Source: Blastomussa wellsi | Lineage: Eukaryota > Cnidaria > Anthozoa > Scleractinia > Plerogyridae | Assembly: GCA_947652115.1 (NCBI GenBank) | Contig: OX393561.1 | Coordinates: 22,980,856-23,044,855, forward strand | Direction: 5' to 3' | Length of the DNA: 64,000 nt | Part shown: one piece after another, positions 21,078-30,693 of the stretch | Position numbering within the stretch: the first letter of the stretch is position 1 | Layout: each line of letters begins with the position of its first letter | Notes under the pieces: generated by a model | Told to the model about the DNA's origin: nothing | What the model saw: only the letters and a program-made list of their open reading frames with translations | The model's database searches: none | Program-made: the position numbers and the translations under genes

Positions 21078-22955
21078 ATGAAGGATAAGATATTGAGTTT
21101 TTCGCAGTTGAAATCACTAGTATTTGCCTTAGAGCATTTTCCGGAAAAAACACCCCTAAGATGGTCATTGATTGCAAAGTATGTTGGTGAAAGCAAGTTT
21201 GACGACAAGATAAAGATTCGTATCGGAGGAACGCTGAAACCGAAAAGTGGAGAAGCCGAAAAGTTCAACCCTACACCAGATGAGTGTAAAACAGTATTTC
21301 AGTGGCTAACGAAGAACCATCCAGAATTGCTAGAAAGCTATGATGAGAGAGAGCCGTTCTTTAAATGACCGGAGAAAAATGCGTTTAAACCGATTGTTTT
21401 GTTGCCGCGGAAATTAACGTGCTGTGGCTCCAGCATTAATATACGCAACAGGCCATCTTTTCCAATAGTGTACACCGGTCATGGAACTAAAGTGGCAGCA
21501 TCATTTAATGGTAACTGCAAGACATGCAAGAAGGTTTACTACTACAGCTATTTTGAAGAATTTGAGGCGTCAGATAGCGATACTAACAATGACGCAAATG
21601 CCCAGCGAAGGGTGTATTACGACTTTGCACCAGACTTGCACTATTTCCAAGTGTCAAATAAAACTCTGTTTGAGACGCATTTGGTGAAAGACATTGTTTA
21701 CAACGTTGAAATATGTGCAAGCTCGTTCGAATCACGTTCTGATGTATACAATTTTATGCATCGTGAATTGGACATGGAAGTCTTGAGCAAACTTGAGAGC
21801 TTTTCACGACTAAAGGGCAATAATGAAGCCAATGTTTGGAAATTAAACGCAGATCGAGTGGAAGAGTGCTATTTTCTTTATAAGACAGTAAATCTTTTCA
21901 GAAATAACGGATTTCTGTACTTGTTAAACGTGAAACAAGCTGATGTAGAGGGCAAACGGCGAAGTTTAGAGGACATTTGTCTCGAGTCATGGAAATTGAT
22001 TTGTAAATTACAGAACAAGTGGATTCATCACAGTTGCCGAGTGCCAGGCTGTACTGAAGGTTACATCAGTGTTGACGGCCTAGAGAAAATATGCCGACCA
22101 ATGTGTGCTGCGCCTAAAGAAAAACTCCATGTGAACAAGGGAGAAGGCAATTTTATCAAATGTTGCACCAATACACCAACTCTTGGAGGCAAATCGCAGA
22201 AAGCTTCTAAATTCTGCTGGGAACATTTGCACCTTCAAGAGAACGATGGCAAGGAGGTTGAGAAAACTGCTGAAAACAAGGATGAAGCATTTGAAACTGA
22301 AGCCCACATTTATCCCATTTCAGCAGGATCTGTTGACCAGAATGTTGTTGGAGACATCCCTGAACATGATGGATTGGATTGCGAACAAGGCGGCTGCAAA
22401 TCAAAAGAGAAAGTTAACCGGTACATGGACCGCACTGCAGGGCTGCTAACAGCGGTACGACCTTGCGGGATTGTAGTCAAGGCACAAGAGATGTATACAT
22501 GTGAATCATGCACCCAAGTGTACGCATTTTTGCTGTTGACATTCGGGAGGACAACAGATGATTTAATGAGGCTGAAATTTGTGGGTTATGATAGAGCGTG
22601 CGATCTTCATCCTTTCTTGAGCAACCTTAGTAAGAAAGGAAATGTGGGTGCCAAAATTCTTTTAGATCATGTGAAGTTTTTGGTGGATATTTTTCATGTG
22701 ATGAAGCACAAAGAGGAGTGTTGTATGCCTCCAAACAATCCAAACTGCCGCTATCATCCCCATCTTGAAATATTCAAAGAAATCAGAGGAACAAACACTG
22801 AATCGGCAGAACAGAGCAATCGCTTTCTGAACAGGTTCAAACCCGTGTGTAATGGAATGGCTGAATTTAAGTTTAAAGCATTCATGTGGTTTGTGATTGA
22901 AACACGCAATGAACTTATCGAGGAACGCTTAAAAGCCAAGGGAAAAATGAAGTAA
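21078..22955 (+). pseudogene. KDZ-type transposase with one in-frame stop
   Basis: The frame is open from the ATG at 21078 to the stop at 22955 except for TGA at 21366-21368. The N-terminal part (LSFSQLKSLVFALEHFPEKT) is followed by cysteine-rich motifs (CKTCKKVYYY, CRVPGCTEGYISVDGLEKIC). The core has FVGYDRACDLHPFL, LDHVKFLVDIFHVMKHKEEC and RGTNTESAEQSNRFLNRFK, matching the KDZ (Kyakuja-Dileera-Zisupton) pattern YDxAC ... histidine/cysteine block ... NTE-EQ with an RNase-H-like DDE-type fold. The candidate acidic triad is the D of YDRAC, the D of FLVDIFH and an E of TESAEQ. A single base change would explain the stop, so the copy is only recently dead or is read through. Confidence 0.75.
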
Positions 22956-23160
22956 TTGTTAAGGTGCGACTATAATAGAGGCACAATGTATTGAAGGTTA
23001 TATTGTAAAGTAAAAGTTTAAATGGTTCAAGTTCACTTCAACACAATGCCGCTGTTGTCTGACTGTGTTCGTTCGGGCGCAACTTTTTGAGAACGAGTGA
23101 TAATCGAGATATTACTATAGTCTTTTGGGCTGGTGTTCGTTCGGGCGCAACTCTTTGAGT
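22956..23160. other. spacer after the transposase
   Basis: Contains two copies of GTTCGTTCGGGCGCAACT (about 23068 and 23127) but no gene. Confidence 0.5.
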
Positions 23161-23383
23161 AGTGCGCTTGTTTCGGCTAACGGATTAAAGAACGAGATAT
23201 ATTCATGTGTAGTGCGCTTGTTTCGGCTCATGGATTAAAGAACGAGATATATTCATGTGTAGTGGCTTGTTTCGGCTCATGGATTAAAGAACGAGATATA
23301 TTCATGTGTGGTGGCTTGTTTAGGCTCATGGATTAAAGAACGAGATATATTCATGTGTAGTGCGCTTGTTTCGGCTCATGGAT
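23160..23383. repeat. 50-bp tandem repeat
   Basis: About 4.5 units of 49-51 bp, each with GCTTGTTTCGGCTCATGGAT and AAAGAACGAGATATATTCAT. Confidence 0.85.
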
Positions 23384-23384
23384 T

Positions 23385-23740
23385 AGAAAAGGAAGAATCG
23401 TAGAATTGTGTACAAGTAGGTAAATCGGAGAATAGGAAGAATCGGAGAATCGTGTTCAAGTAGGAAAATCGGAGAATAAATCGCAGAATAGGAAGAATCG
23501 TATAATCGGAAGAATCGGAGAATCGTGTACAAGTAGGAAAATCGGAGAATAAATCGCAGAATAGGAAGAATCGTATAATCGGAAGAATCGGAGAATCGTG
23601 TACAAGTAGGAAAATCGGAGAATAAATCGCAGAATAGGAAGAATCGTATAATCGGAAGAATCGGAGAATCGTGCAAAGTAGGAGAATCGGAAGAATCGTA
23701 TCTCAAAACTCATTTTTTGCTATTCTCCGATTTAACCATA
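23385..23740. repeat. right subterminal repeat array
   Basis: About four units of roughly 75 bp built from AATCGGAGAATAAATCGCAG and AGGAAGAATCGTATAATCGG. The motif family is the inverse of the left array. Open frames rich in RFF/ILRF across this block are repeat artefacts. Confidence 0.85.
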
Positions 23741-23802
23741 ATTGCACCCTTCTGCAGTGGCTTGTCTCTTATCCGAAGTACCGCAAAGGAGGGGCAGTAG
23801 CT

Positions 23803-23914
23803 ACAATGGGGGACAAAAGTCTTAATTTCTCCCAATTTTCCCCTCGCCCCCAAGCAATGTTGTAGTTTGTGCTGGCCTGTACACTTTATCCTGTCCTAAA
23901 AGTTTTTGTTCATC

Positions 23915-23952
<38 letters not shown>

Positions 23953-24067
23953 GGTATCCACGTGGTTAGAAAAGTGTACATTATGCGACATCTGATTATT
24001 TGATAAGTTAAGGATGTTGAAGGAAGGTTTTTGGATAACCGTACCAAGGATTTTTGTCCTCCATTGT
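23803..24067. repeat. direct repeat copy 1
   Basis: Nearly identical to 27828-28116, from ACAATGGGGGACAAAAGTCT to a TTTTTGTC-CCATTGT end. Copy 2 has a 23-bp insertion with AGGACAATTAAGACGCTCTG. Both are non-coding and share GTTTGGAGGGGGGAGGGGAG. Confidence 0.9.
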
Positions 24068-24512
24068 CTCAAGAATATTCCAGGTGTTATATACCAAATT
24101 TGGTAGGAATTTTTTAGTCAAAAGTTGGCAGACCAGTATTCTTTGTTTCCATATTTAAGAGTAGGCTATGTCAGGTAGCTTATTGTGTGCGTGTTTCGAA
24201 AACGAGTCGGAGATGGGGGCAGGTAGGGGAACTGCATGGTGTGATATATGATGTAAAGAGTCGTGTCGTTTCATAGTATTATTATTCTCTATTTGTTTTT
24301 TATGTCCTAAAACCATCGTTGTCAATGCAATGGGATTGATTTTAATTCACATTCTAAGAATGTCTGGTTATCATGCCTGAAAACTAGTTATTGTTTCCAG
24401 AGGGATAAAAGTGGGTGGGGAGGGGGCATGTGATTCGAAATTCGTTCCCACGCTTTGCGCATTTTCTAACGGTTTTTATCGGTAGCATGATATTCGGCAT
24501 CGCAGATTTAAA

Positions 24513-25865
24513 ATGGCATGTCTGCAAGCTGGGAGACAACGCGTTGTGTATTTAATTACATATAGTCGTGCGGATGTTGTTAAGTTTCCTTCTAAAGAAA
24601 GTTTTTCTAATGCTGTATTACAAGCTTGGCAGAATTTCGACGTTACAGTTGTACAGTGGGTAACGTCTATTGAAGCTCATCACAACACAGATAATGCGGA
24701 AAATGGGCAGAACATGAATCTATACCATTATCACATGGCGATCAAACTCAAAAAGAGGGTCCGCTGGTTTCAAGTACGAAAGTATTTAGAGGAGAATTTC
24801 GGGATAAACGTGAACTTCAGTGATAATCACACCACCTACTACAGCGCGTACCATTACGTCACGAAAGAAGACAACAACGCTTTGCACTCGCCTTGCCATC
24901 CAGATTTAACCGACGTTCCTCCTCAAACCGAATCTGCTGTGGCCACGAAAAAGAGGAAAGTGAAGGCCAAGCAACAGTGCCGGAAATCTAAGAAAAGAGG
25001 AGGTGATCGCTTGAGCACTTTTGACGTGTGTCAGCTGGTGCAAGCCAAATCCATAAGCTCACGCTTAAAGCTGGTGTCTTTAGCGGCGGCTTAAGTTAGA
25101 GAAGGGAAAACCACGTTGGCCGAATTTATTGCCAACCGGGGAAGTAAAGCGGTCGATGAAGCGATTCAGTTAGCGAAAGAATTTGCCGAGGCCGAAACAC
25201 GTTTAAATCGGTCTAAAAAAACCCGCATGGAACTGCTAGAAGAGGAGCTGACCGGCGAGTGCATTCAGGGTTGTCAAGGGAGATGGCTTATAGCTGCAGA
25301 ACAGTTACTCCAGCGCCACGAGATCGAAAAGCGTTCATTTTGTAATGCAATTTACAGTGCACTGGAAAAAGGTAAAGGAAAGTTTCACAATGTTTATATA
25401 CATGGGCCTGCAAATTGTGGGAAATCGTTTATTGTAGCGCCACTAAAAGTTATTTACCAGGCGTTCTTGAATCCCGCCACGGGTTCATTTGCTTGGATAG
25501 GTGTTGAAGAAGCCGAGATTATACATCTTAATGATTTTCGGTGGCATCCTAAAATCATCGCCTGGGCCGAATTTCGGCAAGCTCTAGAAGGGGATACAGT
25601 TCACTTACCGGCGCCCAAAAATTTATGTTGCAAAGATATTGAGCTATCAAAAGATACCCCGTTCTTTGCAACCTCGGATGCTCCATTGGTACTAGTTAAA
25701 GGGGGTGCGATCGACCTCGTGAATACAGAAATGATGAACTGCCGAATTTCTGGAAGCAAATACCACATACAGAACAGGAGGATATCCCCCCGTGTAGATT
25801 TTGCTTCGCAAAATTTATTTTGCATGATGTGCGTGGCTGATGTGACCCCTCTTTACCTTGCGTGA
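24513..25865 (+). pseudogene. HUH Rep with SF3 helicase (endogenous virus-like or Rep transposon), broken
   Basis: Two open stretches in one frame, 24513-25094 and up to 25865, are separated by a single TAA (25092-25094). The N-terminal part has the rolling-circle Rep endonuclease pattern: HYH at residues 72-74 (HUH metal site) and YHYVTKED at 113-120 (catalytic Y with K). A basic KKRKVKAKQQ stretch follows. The second stretch is a superfamily 3 helicase: Walker A GPANCGKS, Walker B-like IIHLNDFRW and motif C-like PFFATSDAP. HUH plus SF3 is the layout of CRESS-DNA virus Rep and parvovirus NS1, and of Rep-type mobile genes derived from them. No capsid gene is seen, so an integrated relic or a Rep-only mobile element both fit. 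Confidence 0.75.
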
Positions 25866-25898
25866 CTAAAACTCGTCATTTGAAAGACAACTGTTGTC

Positions 25899-26272
25899 AC
25901 AGTTCTCACTTACAGTTCTCGGGCTAAAATAACTGTTTTACGCTGTTTTGGCGGCCAGTACAATCCAGTTATGTACTTGTAAGTATTTTTGTTCGAGTAC
26001 CCCCTGTAAAAATTGCTTTTAGATCATGAATTATACACGGACAACGATTTTGGCAACAGTTCTCGCCTTTAACTAATAAAGAATGAAATGTTAAGAATTT
26101 TCTTTTTAAATGTTTAACCCGAGAACTGTTGTAAATCGCAAAAGCCATCTGCTTTATACATTACTTGTACAACATTCAGTGGCAATGAAACATTTTATTA
26201 CTGTTTTTGTACACCTGGATCATAGATCAAAATTCTTTAACGCGATATTTCACATAATGTAGCCGAGAACTG
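25899..26272. promoter_or_regulatory. cluster of ACAGTTCTC repeats, possible Rep-binding region
   Basis: Just downstream of the Rep frame, CAGTTCTC occurs at about 25900, 25912 and 26057, and its inverse GAGAACTG at about 26121 and 26264; four of the five include a following or preceding CG. Next to the first is the palindrome GACAACTGTTGTC. Short repeats beside Rep genes commonly act as Rep-binding sites; that function here is inference. Part of the block (25912-26128) could instead be a small TIR element with CAGTTCTCGGG ends. Confidence 0.4.
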
Positions 26273-26488
26273 TCTCCGAGAAATGTGTTATGTTAAACAA
26301 AAACAGTGACTCAATTCTGTGCTCTTTTTAAAAAACAACATTATGATTTAATACAGGTGGCAACTATTTTGTAAGGTTGAAAGTTCATGCAGTCTGATTA
26401 TCAATCAAAGTAGCTGTAGTTCGGAAAAATGAGACTTCATTGTTTTAGTATAAGAAAAATAGTATAAAGGTGACACTCAATTGCGTGA

Positions 26489-27592
26489 TTAATATTTTAT
26501 CCTTTCGCCCTTGGAGGCGAGAATAGCTGTAATCCTTCTGTTCATACTAGAGATAGTTTTATCTATAGTTTCAACGGGAATATCCACAAATGCTTCCAAA
26601 ACTCGAACGTTAAATTCATCAAAGGATTCCCTTAAAATGTTTCTGGATATTGCCTGCTGATCTAAGTAGCGCTTAACAAGATGGAAAATATTCTCTATGG
26701 GATTCAGATCTGGTGACCGCGGTGGGATTTCAAGAAAGCTTCCCTCAATATCTTCAAGGGCGAGTTTCGCGGCCCGACTGGTCTGTGACGGGTCGTTGTC
26801 CATAACAAATAAACGTCGACCATCTGCTTTTGGACCAGCTCTTGCAAAAGTAAGGTTGAAATGTTCTCGAATAAATGTGGCAAAAAATTCACCTGTCATT
26901 TTCTCGTACAGTACTTTCAAGATCACCCCTTTTCCGTACGCTATGGCGACGATAACATGCAAACGCCGTCCACCCGCTAAATCTTTACATCCTTTGGCTG
27001 TAACTTGAAGCCCTTCCTCTCGTTTTCGCCACACCCTGGCTCTGTTAGAGGCCGCACCACTTTTCGGGTGATACTTGTGAACAAACGATACCCCGTCCAA
27101 GTAAAAGGAAATTTCGTTTTTCCAGTAATCAGGATTTCTAACCAGCTCTTGCTTCATGTTACGTGCAAATTGCAGTCGCACTTTTTTATCATTGCCACTA
27201 AGGATCCCTTTTCTCCGAGCCGAATAGTAATAGTATCCAAGTTCATTCAAATAGCGCGAATACGTCCTCCTACTGGCCACTTGAAAACTAAGACCACTCT
27301 CTTCCACTAAACTTCTCACAGTCACGTGTACATTATTCCGCCTAAAAGACTTTAAGGTACAAATCAGTAAACGCATTTTTCTTTCGCTTACATTTCGTGG
27401 TCTTCCCCGTTTCTTGTCACTTGGTATCCTCGTCACACTTCCATTTCCAAACTCATTACTGCAAATTCGGTGCGCAGACGATTTTGATATTCCACATTCC
27501 ACAGCGATTCTTCGGAAAGAAAATTTACTGTATGTTCTCAGGTAGCAGGCGAAAGCCCTTTTCTCTGCTGCTCTTTGTTGGATAAAAACCAT
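26489..27592 (-). CDS. Tc1/mariner-family transposase, intact frame
   Basis: An uninterrupted 367-codon minus-strand frame. The N-terminal paired-type helix-turn-helix includes FSFRRIAVECGISKSSAHRI and a GRPR hook (KKRGRPRNVSERK). The DDE_3 catalytic domain has FYLDGVSFVHKYHP (first D), FVMDNDPSQTS (second D) and RSPDLNPIENIFH (E), with 34 residues between the second D and the E, i.e. DD34E. The length is normal for the superfamily. I could not find convincing TIRs or TA flanks, so element ends are unresolved. It faces the Rep gene tail to tail and lies between the two direct repeats. Confidence 0.85.
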   Translation of the reverse strand: MVFIQQRAAEKRAFACYLRTYSKFSFRRIAVECGISKSSAHRICSNEFGNGSVTRIPSDKKRGRPRNVSERKMRLLICTLKSFRRNNVHVTVRSLVEESGLSFQVASRRTYSRYLNELGYYYYSARRKGILSGNDKKVRLQFARNMKQELVRNPDYWKNEISFYLDGVSFVHKYHPKSGAASNRARVWRKREEGLQVTAKGCKDLAGGRRLHVIVAIAYGKGVILKVLYEKMTGEFFATFIREHFNLTFARAGPKADGRRLFVMDNDPSQTSRAAKLALEDIEGSFLEIPPRSPDLNPIENIFHLVKRYLDQQAISRNILRESFDEFNVRVLEAFVDIPVETIDKTISSMNRRITAILASKGERIKY

Positions 27593-27827
27593 ACTTGCGT
27601 GTACATGTAATTTTTCGCAAACCAGACGAAGAGTAATAATTTCATGGCAACTTGAACTACGTCACAGTCGATACTGTTTTCAAACTCTGCTAAAGCACGC
27701 GCAAACATTACTTTTGGCCACGCCATATATCCTTTCACATTGTAAATAACACTTGTCTTATTATGGTCTTTTTTTCTTCTATTTTTTAATACATTATTAG
27801 TACTTTTGTGCGATAGGCACTATTCAG

Positions 27828-27963
27828 ACAATGGGGGACAAAAGTCTTAGGACAATTAAGACGCTCTGCCTTAATTTCTCCCAATTTCCCCCTCGCCCCC
27901 AAGCAATGTTGTAGTTTGTGCTGGCCTGTACACTTTATCCTGTCCTAAAAGTTTTTGTTCATC

Positions 27964-28001
<38 letters not shown>

Positions 28002-28116
28002 GGTATCCACGTGGTTAGAAAAGTGTACATTATGCGACATCTGATTATTTGATAAGTTAAGGATGTTGAAGGAAGGTTTTTGGATAACCGTACCAAGGAT
28101 TTTTGTCTTCCATTGT
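27828..28116. repeat. direct repeat copy 2
   Basis: See the copy at 23803-24067. The flanks differ between the two copies beyond the ACAATGGG and CCATTGT limits. Confidence 0.9.
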
Positions 28117-28889
28117 AGATTAATCAAAGTAGCTTGTACATATGGTAATACAAGATTTGTATAATTCTTCTAGAAGCTTTACTTGTAACTCATAAACATA
28201 TTTTTCCTCTACTGTTTCTGTTATCACTATCACAGCTATGATTGCAAACAACAACGGAATTGCATCCATTAGACCTGTAGGTGCTACAGTTCTGAAATAG
28301 TATCATTTTGTATTCCCAAATTGTTCTGTCATAACAGGCTATGTCACAAGATTGTTTGACGCTGTCAGGGAAAGGTGACAACAGCTTTCTTCTTATTGTG
28401 CTGCCCAGAGCGATATTCAGCCAGTCCTGCAAGCAATGCCCAAACCCTTGACCACACAGAAGACAAGGAGGATGTGGTCACCAGACACAAATCTAGATTT
28501 CACAAGAATTAAAGTGCTACTATGATGAAATCATAGTCAAGTCATCACTATGCTTATTAGCACATTTTAAAAACTTCAATATCTCTGGAAAGAACAGAGA
28601 AGAGATATTTGAAAACAGTAAAAATTGTTTTCCATCTCATACAGACTATGTACTAATGTTGTAAACTCGCTTAGATAGGAAAGATGCAAATTTCATCACA
28701 GTAACACTTAAAGAAATATTTCAGTCCTGATATACAAGTACCTGCCAGTGATAAAAAAAGCTAGAAAAGAGTATGTTTGAAAAACAGCTGTTTGGTTAAG
28801 CTTGAGTCAATGAAATTTAGTTATAGTGATGTTAACAATAACAGCTAACACACAACTGCTGAAAAAAATAATATCAAACTGGAAATGTA
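28117..28889. other. stretch without a recognised gene
   Basis: A minus-strand open stretch at 28190-28432 (IRRKLLSPFPDSVKQSC) has no homologue I know and no splice support. The rest is AT-rich and non-coding. Confidence 0.4.
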
Positions 28890-30040
28890 AGCAAACACAT
28901 GTGAATGTTACATGACTTTGTGTAATATTTTCACTGGGCATATTCAAATCCCTTTTAGTTCCCGCTGTCACTTGGAAAGCCGTTCCCTGATTTTGTTTTA
29001 CAGCACAGGATGGCACAGGAATTCTTATTTTTCTTCCTAAGTTCCCATGGATCCAGTATGTCCACTGCCGACAGGCAACATATCTGTATGTTCTAAGAAA
29101 GAATAATGGACTATTATTAAACACCAAGCTATATTCATGTATAAGATCTATTACCACTAAGGTGCAGCTACACCCCATCCCACTCTTTGAGCGAAGAACA
29201 CCAAGCAAAATAACTTCACACCATAATAAATATGGAACTTATACCTGAAGTACTTCTACTGTAACCCTTAAGAAAAAATGTTAAGATGCATAAAGTATCT
29301 GCTTTTATACAGTTTGTAGCCAAGTGAAACCCCACAATGAAAAATACAATAACATATTTTCACCAAATAGTGCAGGACAGTGACACAGGTGAACACTTCC
29401 ATCAAATGATGTAGGATCCGGGAAAGAAAAAATTAAAGAAGATACATGTACAGAGTAAGTTAAATAATTGAGAATCGCATGCTCGTTCAGAGGTTCATCG
29501 TCAGTTGGACCCTCAATTTCTAGGAACTGGTTAAAAGCTGTTTCTGTAACATCTGGATTGGTACAGACAGCTGAAAAGTTTTCATTTTCAGTAGTACATG
29601 CCATTCCCGACAGTATTTTGTCGCAAACCTTAACATTTTCACGACAGCAGACACTCTCACAAAACGCAAATGCAAACGCACCTGCACCATACAGAACAAT
29701 ATGAGACTTAAATATGGTACTGGTACCTGGAATATGTAAGCAATTGTACAGATTATCTTCTACACAAGAAAGACAAAGACTCTAAGACTTTAATCGATTA
29801 ACAACAATTTTAACGTCAAAGGCTCACCAATCTATAACCAATTCTTTCGATGTTGACATCGCCATCTTCTGCACTTGACGAGTCAGACTTGCTTGAGTTG
29901 TCGACTGAATCATGGCCTGATGCCAACGGCTCAAATTCGTAAACTTCCAAAGCTTTCATTAAAGTGCCATAACCCCAAAAAAATTTTTTGCGCAAACGAC
30001 TCTTCGTATTGAGCTGAGTAACATGCCGCAATAATTTTTG
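28890..30040 (-). pseudogene. P2RX7 C-terminal-like domain gene, probably decayed
   Basis: Blocks on the minus strand follow the order of the P2X7 C-terminal (ballast-like) domain found as a stand-alone multicopy gene in cnidarians. An acidic leader (VYEFEPLASGHDS ... SSSAEDGDVNIERIG, about 30000-29826) is followed by a cysteine block (CESVCCREN, about 29650) with ENFSAVCTNPDVTETAFNQF, then YRYVACRQWTYWIHG...PVPSCAVKQ near 29095-28905. GT/AG junctions are present, but the cysteine block needs a frame correction at its start (CVCICV in the neighbouring frame), so I judge it broken. Its role in cnidarians is unknown to me. Confidence 0.45.
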
Positions 30041-30386
30041 CATTAGGTTAAAACCTTAATTTTTTGCGATTTTTTAAAGTGAGGGTGTTTTTAAGCACGA
30101 CCGAGTGATGGGGAAAATGGGACTAGTGATGTCATTTCAGGGATATAGCTCGTCACTCTAGTTACCTTTTATCATTGTTTATGCTTTGATGTCAGCGCTT
30201 GATTTCAGTTGATTTTAGTTGTGAAAAGCCTTATTCGACTCAAACAAGCATAAAATTGGCACGTCCTCTCCAATGGCTGCAAAAGCGTCTTACTGGAACG
30301 GAAGAAGTCAAAGAATGGTACGCTGCGTCGAGAAATGCAATTGCACAAACATACTTTATACATTTCTAACCTTATTTGTTGCATAG

Positions 30387-30648
30387 GTGTCAGTGTGGCA
30401 AATGTAAACTTACCCATTTGCAAAACATCAGCGAGTGCTACTGTTTTTGCAAGTTAGACGGATGCATTAAAGCTTTGGAGAGCGACATTGTACTTCAAGA
30501 TTTTTCGCAAGGCACAAAGCTGAAGTGCATCACACAACATCCAGGATTCAACCCCGTGTGCCTCCAGAAATGGAGTCTGAGATCAGCAGCAGGGAAATAC
30601 GGGATGAAAAGCAAGGAAAAGTATACAAAGAAAGGATCAGAAGAAAGG

Positions 30649-30652
<4 letters not shown>
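30387..30652 (+). pseudogene. P2RX7 C-terminal-like exon cut by a PLE
   Basis: After an AG acceptor (TTTGTTGCATAG), the plus-strand exon reads CQCGKCKLTH, then SECYCFCKLDGCIKALE and LKCITQHPGFNPVCLQ. This is the cysteine-rich first half of the same P2RX7-C-like domain. The second half is missing because the PLE tip (GAGGGGGTAAGTTTC) begins at about 30653. Its orientation is opposite to the related gene at 28890-30040. An upstream exon with ATGGCTGCAAAAGCG at about 30273 is possible. Confidence 0.55.

Positions 30653-30693
<41 letters not shown>

Larger units (their letters stand above)
18202..23754. mobile_element. KDZ-like transposon with 8-bp TSD and repeat-rich ends
   Basis: CAGTGGCT occurs directly at 18194-18201 and 23755-23762. 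Ends pair in inverted orientation: GTGCGATTATGGCTAAATCG at the left and, read inward from the right, GTGCAATTATGGTTAAATCG. Inside these tips lie arrays of related satellite-like repeats in opposite orientation. Two divergent genes occupy the centre: a DUF3987-like ATPase (minus) and a KDZ-type transposase (plus). An 8-bp TSD is known for Zisupton-like elements of the KDZ group. One in-frame stop interrupts the transposase. Confidence 0.8.

Noticed and set aside
21481..22449. Short alternative frames within the KDZ transposase
   Set aside because: Overlap a recognised protein in another frame.
23383..23713. Open frames of about 100 codons rich in RFF and DSSD
   Set aside because: They are translations of the tandem repeat and have no start context or homologue.
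26489..27592. Tc1/mariner transposase as part of the Rep element
   Set aside because: Tc1/mariner elements are autonomous and nothing ties the two genes beyond proximity; kept as a separate element.
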